DNA of 64,000 nucleotides from Streptomyces sp. CG4 (GTDB taxonomy: Bacteria; Actinomycetota; Actinomycetes; Streptomycetales; Streptomycetaceae). Location: the NCBI RefSeq assembly GCF_041080655.1, contig NZ_CP163525.1:4154001-4218000 (forward strand), in the 5' to 3' direction. The translations under genes were made by a program, and so were the position numbers. The notes under the pieces are model-generated. The model saw only the letters and a list, made by a program, of their open reading frames with translations. It did not search any database and was not told where the DNA came from. Below are positions 10,047 through 17,807 of this stretch, one piece after another (position 1 is the first letter of the stretch; each line of letters begins with the position of its first letter).

Positions 10047-10496
10047 ATGGACGAACGACAGGCCCGGGCCTGGCTCGCCACCGCTCTGGACGAGGCCCGC
10101 GCGGGCCTGGCCGAGGGCGGGATCCCCATTGGCGCCGCGCTCTACGCCCCCGACGGCACCCTCCTCGGCCGCGGCCACAACCGCCGCGTCCAGGACGACG
10201 ACCCCTCCGCCCACGCGGAGACGGCCGCGTTCCGCGCGGCGGGACGGCAGCGCACGTACCGCGGCACGACCATGGTCACCACGCTGTCCCCGTGCTGGTA
10301 CTGCAGTGGCCTGGTCCGCCAGTTCGGCATCTCCCGGGTGGTGATCGGCGAGGCCACCACCTTCCACGGCGGGCACGACTGGCTGGCCGGGCTCGGTGTG
10401 GAGGTCGTGGTGCTGGAGGACCCCGCGTGCATCGCGATGATGCGTGCCTTCGTCGAGGAGAACCCGGAGCTGTGGAATGAGGACATCGGTGAGTAG
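10047..10496 (+). CDS. Cytosine deaminase-like nucleoside/base deaminase (yeast Fcy1 type)
   Basis: 149 residues of the zinc-dependent cytidine-deaminase fold: zinc and proton-shuttle motif HAETAAF (about 54-60) and LSPCWYCSG (PCxxC, ~76-84). It is closer to fungal cytosine deaminase than to tRNA adenosine deaminase: VVIGE, the central HE/WL region and the terminal ENPELWNEDIGE resemble the yeast enzyme tail, which closes over the active site. The likely reaction is cytosine to uracil plus ammonia in the cytosol. The 3' end overlaps the start of the next oxygenase gene, so they are probably co-transcribed. Confidence 0.85.
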   Translation: MDERQARAWLATALDEARAGLAEGGIPIGAALYAPDGTLLGRGHNRRVQDDDPSAHAETAAFRAAGRQRTYRGTTMVTTLSPCWYCSGLVRQFGISRVVIGEATTFHGGHDWLAGLGVEVVVLEDPACIAMMRAFVEENPELWNEDIGE

Positions 10497-11454
10497 TGCG
10501 CGCGTTCCCTGCATCGACCTGCGGCCCTGGCTCGACGGCGACGAGGAGGGCCGGGCCGCGCTCGCCCGTACCGTCGACGAGGCGCTGCGGACCGCCGGGT
10601 TTCTGCTGGTCACCGGGCATGGGGTGGAACCGGGGCTGCGCGCCGGGGTCCGCGCTGCGGCTCGGGAGTTCTTCCGGCTTCCGGAGGAGGTCAAGCGGCG
10701 CTACGCGGCGAAGGTCGGCGGGCGCGGCTGGCTCGGGCCCGGCGCCGAGGCCAACGGGTACGCGGAGGGCACGGAGACCCCGCCCGACCTGAAGGAGTCG
10801 CTGACCTTCGCCACGGACGAGCCGTACGACGATCCCGTCGTCAACGCGGAGTGGTACGCGCCCAACGTGTGGCCCGCCGAGGTGCCCGGCCTCAAGGCGC
10901 TCGGCACGCAGTACCTGGCGCGGATGGCCGCCCTGGAGAAGGAGCTGCTGTCGCTGCTGGGCTACGCCCTGGGGCTGGAACGCAACTTCTTCTCCCGGCA
11001 CATGGACCATCCGACGTACGGCTTCAACATCAACTGGTATCCGGGCACGGAGGTGGTCGGCGAGCCGCTGCCGGGCCAGTTCCGGATCGGGCCGCACACC
11101 GACTTCGGGACCGTCACCATCCTCGACCGGCAGGCCGGGAAGGGCGGGCTGCAGGTCTACACCGATGCGGGCGGCTGGGCGGACGCGCCCTACGATCCCG
11201 CCGCACTCACCATCAACGTCGGTGACCTGCTGGCCCGTTGGACCGGCGACCGGTGGCGGTCCGGGCGGCACCGGGTACTGCCGCCGCCGGTCGACGCACC
11301 CGCCGAGGAGCTGATGTCCCTCGTGTACTTCGGCGAGTGCACCCCCGGCACCCTCGTGGAGTCCGTGCCGGCGCCCGTGGGCCGGGTGGCGTATCCGCCG
11401 GTCGACTCCCATGTGTATCTGCGCGAGAAGCTCGACTCCATCTCCGTCGGCTGA
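10489..11454 (+). CDS. Isopenicillin N synthase-family non-haem iron/2-oxoglutarate oxygenase
   Basis: 321 residues. An N-terminal DIOX_N domain (VPCIDLRPWL..., HGVEPGLRAGVRAAAREFF) is followed by the 2OG-Fe(II) jelly roll with PHTDFGTVTIL (His and Asp ligands, about 195-205) and SGRHRVLPP (distal His, ~255), and a conserved NWYPG. The role is oxidation of an unknown small molecule, requiring Fe(II) and usually 2-oxoglutarate. GTG 10489 has GAGGA five bases upstream; ATG 10477 is an alternative start giving four more residues. It overlaps the deaminase stop by 8 nt. No antibiotic cluster surrounds it. Confidence 0.85.
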   Translation: MSSARVPCIDLRPWLDGDEEGRAALARTVDEALRTAGFLLVTGHGVEPGLRAGVRAAAREFFRLPEEVKRRYAAKVGGRGWLGPGAEANGYAEGTETPPDLKESLTFATDEPYDDPVVNAEWYAPNVWPAEVPGLKALGTQYLARMAALEKELLSLLGYALGLERNFFSRHMDHPTYGFNINWYPGTEVVGEPLPGQFRIGPHTDFGTVTILDRQAGKGGLQVYTDAGGWADAPYDPAALTINVGDLLARWTGDRWRSGRHRVLPPPVDAPAEELMSLVYFGECTPGTLVESVPAPVGRVAYPPVDSHVYLREKLDSISVG

Positions 11455-11521
11455 GCTGATCCCTGGCCTGACACGGTCAGTTAACCACTCACACGTTCGA
11501 CTCACCGGCCATTCCAGTGAA

Positions 11522-11569
11522 ATGAACCGGCCACGCACATCCCGGCCGCGTCCCACGGCATTGCCTTGA
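11522..11569 (+). CDS. Possible 15-residue Arg/Pro-rich leader peptide
   Basis: A short reading frame encodes MNRPRTSRPRPTALP and its stop codon ends three bases before the terminator-like hairpin at 11572-11596. The order (small ORF, hairpin, T-run, Shine-Dalgarno, GTG of the condensation gene) resembles transcription or translation attenuators. There is no strong ribosome site ahead of this ORF, so it may not be translated. Confidence 0.3.
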   Translation: MNRPRTSRPRPTALP

Positions 11570-11571
11570 GG

Positions 11572-11596
11572 GGGGCCCGCAACCAGGGCCCCTTTT
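11572..11596 (+). terminator. Intrinsic terminator or attenuator (GGGGCCC stem, T-run)
   Basis: GGGGCCC at 11572-11578 pairs perfectly with GGGCCCC at 11586-11592 and TTTT follows. It can terminate the deaminase-oxygenase transcript, but it also lies only ~16 bases before the GTG start of the next gene, so it may regulate that gene. Confidence 0.65.
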
Positions 11597-11612
11597 CTGT
11601 GATGGGAGACGC

Positions 11613-13028
11613 GTGCGAATCACTGACATCCAGCGCTGCGAGGTCCGGCCGGGACGGCTCGTCGAGTGGACACTGAGCCCGGCGACCGTGGCGGCGGCGA
11701 CGGCGCTCCCGGAGGACTCCCGGCCCCCCGCCTACATCCAGGAGTCGCACATCAGGACCGCCAAGTGCGTCCGGGAGGACGGGCTGTTCGTGCCGACCTG
11801 GCTCGGCACCGCCTTCGACCTGCCCGGCCCGGTCGACCTCGACGTGCTCCAGGAGGCGCTGCGGACCTGGACGGTACGGCACGAGACGCTGCGCAGCGGC
11901 TTCCGCTGGGCGGGCCCCTCGGACGACGAACTGCGCCGCTTCACCCTGGACGCCGCCGATGTGTCCCTGCAGCGGGAGGAGGCGGGCGACTTCGACGACG
12001 CGGACGAGCTGGTCCGGCATCTCCAGGACCGTTTCGACACCGTCGCGGACGCGCTGCGCTGGCCGAACCTGATCTACACCGCGGTCGTACGCGACGACGG
12101 CGCCAGCGTGTACATGGCCTTCGACCACAGCAACGTCGACGCCTACTCCCTGACCCGGATCGCCGCCGAGGTGCACGAGCTGTACACGGCGGGCCTGGCC
12201 GGCACCGCGCCCGACTCCCTCGTCCCGGCGGCCAGTTACGTCGACTTCTGCGAGATCGAGCGCGCCGACGCGGACGCCATCGACGGCCGGCACGCGATCG
12301 TGGACCGCTGGCGCGAGTTCATCCGGCGCTGCGACGGCAGGCTGCCGAGCTTCCCGGTCGACCTCGGTCTGGAGCCGGGCGGTCCGCTGCCCGGGCAGCG
12401 GATGCTGTGCGAGCCGCTGGCGGACGCGGAGGACGCGGCGGCGTTCGAGGCGTACTGCAGGCCGTACGGCGGCAGCCTGGTCGGTCTGCTGGCCGCGACC
12501 GGGCTGATCGTGCACGAGCTGGGCGGGCACGCGGTGTTCCGGACCGTGGTGCCGTTCCACACCCGGGTGAAGTCGCGGTGGAACGACTCGGTCGGCTGGT
12601 ACGTGGGCGGCGCCCCCATCGAGGTCCCGGTCGCCCGGGTGGCGGGCTTCCCGGACGCGCTGCGGTCGGTGCGCGCCGAGCTGCAGGCCAACCGGTCGCT
12701 GGCCCGGATGCCGCTGGCCCGGGTGCTCAGGCTGCTCGGCGCGGACTTCCGGCCGACCTCGCCGGACCTGTACTCGATCGTCTCCTACGTCGACGCCCGG
12801 ACCGTACCCGGCGCCGCGCGCTGGGCCGAGCAGCGGGCGCACGCGCTGCTGCGGGTGTCGTACGGCGACCAGGTGTGCGTATGGGTGAACCGGCTGCACG
12901 AGGGGCTGTGGCTGGCGAGCCGGTACCCGGACACGGACACGGCGGCGAAGAATCTGCGGCTGTACGTCGAGCGGCTGCGCGACCGCATCGCCTCGGTGGC
13001 CCACGGCACCCTGTCCGCGGTGTCCTGA
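11613..13028 (+). CDS. Orphan condensation-domain (NRPS C-domain fold) acyltransferase-like protein
   Basis: 471 residues that fold as a single CAT-like condensation domain. The HHxxxDG motif is present as FDHSNVDAYS (about 169-178; first His replaced by Asp). Later segments include VPFHTRVKSRWNDSVGWYVG and SIVSYVDARTVPG, matching the bridging and DFGWG-side regions. No adenylation or carrier domain is present and none lies nearby, so it is a stand-alone acyl- or peptidyl-transfer enzyme, a papA-like role, with unknown substrates. GTG 11613 follows GATGGGAGAC. The 5' leader holds a possible attenuator. Confidence 0.8.
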   Translation: MRITDIQRCEVRPGRLVEWTLSPATVAAATALPEDSRPPAYIQESHIRTAKCVREDGLFVPTWLGTAFDLPGPVDLDVLQEALRTWTVRHETLRSGFRWAGPSDDELRRFTLDAADVSLQREEAGDFDDADELVRHLQDRFDTVADALRWPNLIYTAVVRDDGASVYMAFDHSNVDAYSLTRIAAEVHELYTAGLAGTAPDSLVPAASYVDFCEIERADADAIDGRHAIVDRWREFIRRCDGRLPSFPVDLGLEPGGPLPGQRMLCEPLADAEDAAAFEAYCRPYGGSLVGLLAATGLIVHELGGHAVFRTVVPFHTRVKSRWNDSVGWYVGGAPIEVPVARVAGFPDALRSVRAELQANRSLARMPLARVLRLLGADFRPTSPDLYSIVSYVDARTVPGAARWAEQRAHALLRVSYGDQVCVWVNRLHEGLWLASRYPDTDTAAKNLRLYVERLRDRIASVAHGTLSAVS

Positions 13029-13038
13029 CGCGCGCCCA

Positions 13039-13059
13039 GGCGGTGCCCGGGGCACCGCC
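13039..13059. terminator. Convergent hairpin terminator
   Basis: GGCGGTGCC pairs perfectly with GGCACCGCC across a three-base loop, directly between the stop codons of the condensation gene and the convergent SRPBCC gene. There is no T-run, which is usual for Streptomyces terminators. Confidence 0.6.
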
Positions 13060-13470
13060 CTAGGCGTGGGGCGAGGCACCCAGCCGTTCGATCAGGCGTT
13101 CGAAGCGTCGGCGCCAGTCCGCCTCGGACTCCCCCTCGCCCCGGAACTCACGGGTGAAGCGCAGCACGCTCCCCGTCTCCCCGGCCCGCTCCAGATGGAA
13201 CCGGAGCCGGCCGCCGCCCTCGACGGTGTATTCGGCGACCCGGTCGACGTCCCAGGCGGTGACCCGGCCGGAGCCCAGCTCGCGCAGGGCGACCGCACCG
13301 CCGAGCCGGGGCTGCAGAACGTCGACGGCGGTGCACCACACCCCGAGTCCCTCGGGGGTGGCCACCGCCGGCCAGACGTCTTCCATGGGCCTCGGGAGCC
13401 GCACCAGGAAGTGGAGTATGTGCGTGTTCCCGTGGGTCTGACTGGCGCCCTGTGCGATGGAACCGCTCAT
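13060..13470 (-). CDS. SRPBCC (START-like) small-molecule-binding protein
   Basis: 136 residues: FLVRLPRPMEDVWPAVATPE begins the helix-grip fold, and the pattern ends with a long C-terminal helix (ADWRRRFERLIERLGASP). Members bind hydrophobic ligands in the cytosol and include AHSA1-like proteins and polyketide cyclases. No catalytic residue can be assigned. It is a single gene between convergent neighbours, starting at ATG (complement of 13468-13470). Confidence 0.75.
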   Translation of the reverse strand: MSGSIAQGASQTHGNTHILHFLVRLPRPMEDVWPAVATPEGLGVWCTAVDVLQPRLGGAVALRELGSGRVTAWDVDRVAEYTVEGGGRLRFHLERAGETGSVLRFTREFRGEGESEADWRRRFERLIERLGASPHA

Positions 13471-13495
13471 GACACCAGTGTGGGCGCCTCTCGGC

Positions 13496-14596
13496 TCACA
13501 CGCCCGCGTAGGAGTGCTTGCCGGTGACGAAGATGTTGACGCCGTAGTAGTTGAACAGCCAGCAGCCGAAGGCGATCATCGCCAGGTAGGCGGCCTTGCG
13601 GCCCTTCCAGCCGGCCGTCGCGCGGGCGTGCAGGTAGCAGGCGTAGGCGACCCAGGTGATGAAGGACCAGGTCTCCTTCGGGTCCCAGTTCCAGTAGCGG
13701 CCCCAGGCGTCGCCCGCCCAGATCGCGCCCGCGATGATCGTGAAGGTCCACAGCGGGAACACGGCCGCGTTCACCCGGTACGCGAACTTGTCCAGCGAGG
13801 CCGAGGCAGGCAGCCGCTCCAGCACCGAGGTCGCGAAGGCGCCGGGCTTGCCGCCGGTCTGCAGCTTGTTCTCGTACGCGTCCTTGAACAGGTACAGGAT
13901 CGTGGCGACCGCGCCGACGTAGAACACCGCGCCGCAGAAGATCGCGGTGGAGACGTGGATGTACAACCAGTACGAGTGCAGGGCGGGGACCAGCTGGTCG
14001 CTCGCCGTGTACAGGACGGTGACCGCAAGGCCCAGGTCCAGCAGGACCGTGGTGATCAGGAACAGGCCGAGCCAGCGCACGTTCTTCTTCAGCGCCAGCA
14101 GCCCGAGGTACACCGCGACGGCGACGGTGGAGAAGGTGATGTTGAACTCGTACATGTTGCCCCACGGAGCCCGCTCCACGGAGGCCGCGCGGGCGATGAC
14201 GCCGCACAGCTCCACCAGGAACGCGAGCACCGTGAGGGACACGGCGATCCGGCCGTACAGGTCGCCCTGCACGTCCCCGCCGTGCGCGCCGGGCCCGTCC
14301 GGCACGTCGCGGGCACCGGCCGCCGAGCGGACGACGACCTTGGGCCGCTCCAGTACGGCGGTGCCCCCCGCCTGCTTCACGGTGACGGCAGGAGCCTTCG
14401 CGGAGGTCTTCGCGTCCGCGGTCAGCGCGGCGGCCGTACGGGCGACCTTGCTGCGGCTGCCGAAGAGCCATTCGGCGATGTAGGCGAAGAAGGCCAGGGT
14501 GTAGACGGCCATGGACGAGTAGATCAGCGTGTTGCTGATGCTCGCCAGGTGTTCGTTGGTCGCGGCAGCGAGATCGGTAGCGGCGGCGAGAGTCAC
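13496..14596 (-). CDS. ccsB: Cytochrome c maturation protein CcsB (system II haem handling)
   Basis: 366 residues with multiple membrane helices. The haem-handling signature region (WAGDAWGRYWNWDPKETWSF, the WWD-type domain) is followed by VAYACYLHARATAGWKG, with conserved His residues in the surrounding helices. With ResB it transports or presents haem on the outer membrane face for attachment to apocytochrome c in system II. It starts at GTG and overlaps the resB stop by 4 nt, the last gene of resA-ccdA-resB-ccsB. An internal ~80-residue cytosolic insertion before the conserved core is usual in actinobacteria. Confidence 0.95.
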   Translation of the reverse strand: MTLAAATDLAAATNEHLASISNTLIYSSMAVYTLAFFAYIAEWLFGSRSKVARTAAALTADAKTSAKAPAVTVKQAGGTAVLERPKVVVRSAAGARDVPDGPGAHGGDVQGDLYGRIAVSLTVLAFLVELCGVIARAASVERAPWGNMYEFNITFSTVAVAVYLGLLALKKNVRWLGLFLITTVLLDLGLAVTVLYTASDQLVPALHSYWLYIHVSTAIFCGAVFYVGAVATILYLFKDAYENKLQTGGKPGAFATSVLERLPASASLDKFAYRVNAAVFPLWTFTIIAGAIWAGDAWGRYWNWDPKETWSFITWVAYACYLHARATAGWKGRKAAYLAMIAFGCWLFNYYGVNIFVTGKHSYAGV

Positions 14597-16293
14597 TTCT
14601 CAGCCCCTTCGGCAGGTACGACGGGAGATTCGGTGGAGTCGTCGTCGGGTTCGGGTGCCCCCGGCGCCTGGTCGTAAAGGGTTCCGGCGAGGTCGCCCAG
14701 TTCCTCGGGCACCTTGGCGGACTCGCTGCGGCCGAGCCCGGCCATCTCGACGACCGTCACGCCGTCGGCGCCGCGCACCGCGCGCACCCACACCCGGCGC
14801 CGCTGGATGAACAGGGATCCGGCCAGACCGAAGATCGCGGCGACGGCACCGCCGAGCGCCCAGCCGCTGCCGGGCTCCTGGACGACCTCGAAGCCGGCCC
14901 ACTGCTTGACGTCCTTCTCGAAGGTGAGGGACCCGGCGCCGTTCGGCAGCGTGAGCGTGTCGCCCGGCTGCAGCAGCTTCTTCAGCAGCTGGCCCTTGTC
15001 GTCCTTGAACGCCTTCATGTGCGTCTTGTCCAGCTGGTACACGCTCTGCGGGATGCCCGAGTCCACACCGAGGTCGCCGTGGTAGGCGTTCACCGCGAGC
15101 AGCGGGTTCACCAGCGCCGGGAACTGCGAGAGCATCGTGCCCGCCTTCGGGTTGAAGGTCGGCACGAAGAAGGCCTGGAAGCCGAGCTGTTCCGACTGGC
15201 CCTGCCCGTTCCTGTAGCCGTCCATCACCTTCACGACACCGTTGGAGGTGACGTTTCCGTCGAGCGGCAGCAGCGGTACGGCCTGGTGGTAGACGACCTG
15301 GCCCTTGCCGTCGCGGACCGTGATGACGGGCGCGTAGCCGTGGCTGACGAGGTAGACCTTGGAGTCGCCGATGCGCAGCGGCTGGTTGACCTTGACGGTG
15401 GTCGACTTCTCCTTGCCGTACGCACCCTCGCTGTAGTCGATCTTCGCCTCGTAGGTGCGCGGCGTGCCCTTGTTGGGGCCGGTGACCTCGTAGGTGCCGT
15501 TGAACTGCTTCAGGTTGAAGCTGAACGGCACGAGGTCGTCGTTCTGGAACAGGCTGCCGGACTTGAAGTCGTCGTACTGCGGGAGCGAGTTGGAGAACCC
15601 GTCGCCCTCGACGACCAGCTTGGTGCCGTCCGACTTGTACAGCTGGCCGGAGGCGAAGGCGATCAGCAGCACGATCAGGGCGACATGGAAGGCCAGGTTG
15701 CCCAGCTCGCGCAGATAGCCCTTCTCGGCGGCGACGGCGTCACCGGCGACATGGGCGCGGAAGCGGCGCTTCTTCAGCAGCGCGAGCGCGGCCTCGCGGA
15801 CCTGCTCGGGCTCGGCCGTGGTGCGCCAGGTGGTGTAGGCGGGCAGCCGGGTGAGCCGCCTGGGCGCGCCGGGCGGCCGGCCGCGCAGCTGACCGACGAA
15901 CTGCCAGGTGCGCGGGACGATGCAGCCGATGAGGGAGACGAACAGCAGGATGTAGATCGCGGAGAACCACACCGAGCTGTAGACGTGGAACAGCCCGAGC
16001 TTGTCGTAGATCGGCGCGAGTGTCGTGTGGGCCTTGCGGAAGTCGTCGACCTTGTTCAGGTCGGCGCCGGTCTGCGGGATGAGCGAGCCGGGGATCGCGC
16101 CGAGCGAGAGCAGCAGGAGCAGCAGCAGCGCGACCCGCATGGAGGTCAGCTGCCGCCAGAACCAGCGGGCCCAGCCGATGACGCCGAGGCCGGGTACGGC
16201 GGAGAGCTCCTCGGCCGGCGCGGTGGACAGCTGGGAGCCGGCCGCGCCGAGGTCCTCCTGGTCCTGGCTCTTGTCGGTTTCGGTTGTGCTCAT
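14593..16293 (-). CDS. resB: Cytochrome c biogenesis protein ResB
   Basis: 566 residues. Three membrane helices lie in the first third (WFWRQLTSMRVALLLLLLLS; SVWFSAIYILLFVSLIGCI; NLAFHVALIVLLIAFASGQL), then a large extracytoplasmic domain and a last helix near 480-500 (GGAVAAIFGLAGSLFIQRRR). ResB forms the system II haem export/ligation complex with CcsB. It ends with an acidic cytosolic tail. It is spaced 3 nt after ccdA and overlaps ccsB by 4 nt, so the operon order is clear. Confidence 0.95.
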   Translation of the reverse strand: MSTTETDKSQDQEDLGAAGSQLSTAPAEELSAVPGLGVIGWARWFWRQLTSMRVALLLLLLLSLGAIPGSLIPQTGADLNKVDDFRKAHTTLAPIYDKLGLFHVYSSVWFSAIYILLFVSLIGCIVPRTWQFVGQLRGRPPGAPRRLTRLPAYTTWRTTAEPEQVREAALALLKKRRFRAHVAGDAVAAEKGYLRELGNLAFHVALIVLLIAFASGQLYKSDGTKLVVEGDGFSNSLPQYDDFKSGSLFQNDDLVPFSFNLKQFNGTYEVTGPNKGTPRTYEAKIDYSEGAYGKEKSTTVKVNQPLRIGDSKVYLVSHGYAPVITVRDGKGQVVYHQAVPLLPLDGNVTSNGVVKVMDGYRNGQGQSEQLGFQAFFVPTFNPKAGTMLSQFPALVNPLLAVNAYHGDLGVDSGIPQSVYQLDKTHMKAFKDDKGQLLKKLLQPGDTLTLPNGAGSLTFEKDVKQWAGFEVVQEPGSGWALGGAVAAIFGLAGSLFIQRRRVWVRAVRGADGVTVVEMAGLGRSESAKVPEELGDLAGTLYDQAPGAPEPDDDSTESPVVPAEGAEK

Positions 16294-16296
16294 CGA

Positions 16297-17067
16297 TCAG
16301 ATCCCCACAGTGAAGCCGTCGGACCAGGTCTGCATCTGCTGCACCAGACTGTCCCAGGCGCCGGTGAGCAGCAGCACACCGGTCACGATCATCATCGTGC
16401 CGCCGATGCGCATCACCCAGACATAGTGGCGCTTGACCCAGCCGAACGCGCCGAGTGCCTTGCGGAAGGCGACGGCGGTGAGGACGAAGGGGACGCCGAG
16501 GCCGAGGCAGTAGGCGACGGTCAGTATCGCGCCCCGGCCGGCGCTCGCCTGCTGGGAGGACAGGGCGATCACGGAGGCGAGGGTGGGGCCGATGCAGGGC
16601 GTCCAGCCGATGCCGAACAGGGCGCCGAGGAGGGGCGCGCCGATCAGCCCTGCGGTCGGCCGCCGGTGGAAGCGGAACTCACGCTGGGTCAGCCAGGGCA
16701 TCAGCCCCATGAAGAACACGCCCAGCAGGACCATGAGCACGCCGAGCACCTTGGACAGCGTGTCCTTGTACTCCTGCAGGGTGGAGCCGAAGAAACCGAA
16801 GAGCGCCCCGCCGGAGACGAACACGGCGGTGAAGCCGACGACGAACAGCGCCGCGCCGGTGGCCATCCGCCCGCGCCGGGCGTCGGCCAGGTCGGTGCCG
16901 GCGACTCCGGTGACGTAGGAGAGGTAGCCGGGAACCAGCGGCAGGACGCAGGGCGAGAAGAAGGAGACGAGCCCGCCGAGCAGGGCGACGGGCAGGGCGA
17001 TCAGCAGGGTGCCGTCGCGCACGGTCTCGTTCTGGCCCGTCAGGGCCAGCGTCACGAGTGCGCTCAC
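16297..17067 (-). CDS. ccdA: CcdA thiol-disulfide electron transporter for cytochrome c maturation
   Basis: 256 residues, six membrane helices. It has the characteristic N-terminal PVALLGGLVSFFSPCVLPLV with its redox Cys, and the second Cys in GIGWTPCIGPTL; these two Cys carry electrons from cytosolic thioredoxin across the membrane. The partner is ResA, encoded one base upstream. Start GTG, complement of 17065-17067. The electrons keep apocytochrome c CXXCH cysteines reduced for haem attachment. Confidence 0.95.
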   Translation of the reverse strand: MSALVTLALTGQNETVRDGTLLIALPVALLGGLVSFFSPCVLPLVPGYLSYVTGVAGTDLADARRGRMATGAALFVVGFTAVFVSGGALFGFFGSTLQEYKDTLSKVLGVLMVLLGVFFMGLMPWLTQREFRFHRRPTAGLIGAPLLGALFGIGWTPCIGPTLASVIALSSQQASAGRGAILTVAYCLGLGVPFVLTAVAFRKALGAFGWVKRHYVWVMRIGGTMMIVTGVLLLTGAWDSLVQQMQTWSDGFTVGI

Positions 17068-17068
17068 G

Positions 17069-17659
17069 TCACTTCTCCGCCAGGACGGGCCTGAGCATCT
17101 TCAGCAGAGCCGTGTCGTCCAGCGCCTCCAGGGCTCGCGCGGCGACCTTCCCGTGCTTGTCGATGACGAGCGTGGAGGGGATCAGCTGCGGGTTGAGCGT
17201 GCCCTTCCTGAAGCGGAGCATCAGCTTGCCCGTGGGGTCGTACAGGCTCGGGTAGCCGATCCCGTGCTCCTTCTCGAAGGCGACCGCGGGGGTGGTGCTG
17301 GTGTCCCGGGTGTTGATGCCGACGAACTGCACGCCCTTGCCCTCGTACTGCTTCGAGACCTTGGAGAAGTACGTGGCCTCCTCGCGGCACGGGCTGCACC
17401 AGGAGCCCCAGACGTTGACGACGACGACCTGGCCCTTGAAGGAGGCCACGTCGAGGGTCTTGCCGTCGATGGTCTCGCCGGACAGGTCCGGGGCCGCGTC
17501 GCGCTTGCCCGCCGGCACGGTGTCGATGCCGTTGTGGCCGGTGACGAAGTTGGTGTTGCCACCGCCGCCGGACGTGCCGCCCTTGCCGCACGCGGACAGG
17601 GTCAGAGCCGTCACGGCGGCCACGGCGCCGAGCAGGACGGCACGGCTACGGGTACTCAT
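17069..17659 (-). CDS. resA: ResA-like extracytoplasmic thioredoxin (TlpA family lipoprotein)
   Basis: 196 residues: a lipoprotein signal (TRSRAVLLGAVAAVTALTLS then ACGKGG), followed by a TlpA-type thioredoxin fold with the active site WGSWCSPCREE (about 96-106). The conserved Glu/Pro elements (ETIDGKTLDVASFKGQVVVV; LVIDKHGKVAARA) are visible. It reduces apocytochrome c cysteines using electrons passed by CcdA. It is the first gene of the four-gene operon; the 148 bp upstream hold its promoter. Confidence 0.93.
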   Translation of the reverse strand: MSTRSRAVLLGAVAAVTALTLSACGKGGTSGGGGNTNFVTGHNGIDTVPAGKRDAAPDLSGETIDGKTLDVASFKGQVVVVNVWGSWCSPCREEATYFSKVSKQYEGKGVQFVGINTRDTSTTPAVAFEKEHGIGYPSLYDPTGKLMLRFRKGTLNPQLIPSTLVIDKHGKVAARALEALDDTALLKMLRPVLAEK

Positions 17660-17807
17660 GTGAAAAGTTTCGCATGCCAGTTCCGGCGATCTCGCGCGCC
17701 CCCCTGCCGGGCGGAAACCCGCATTTCAGGGCGTATTTACACGGGACATTTCCGACAGGGGGTCAGGCGCGGGCCGGGCAAGGGCCGGACAAGGGCCGAG
17801 CATGGGA

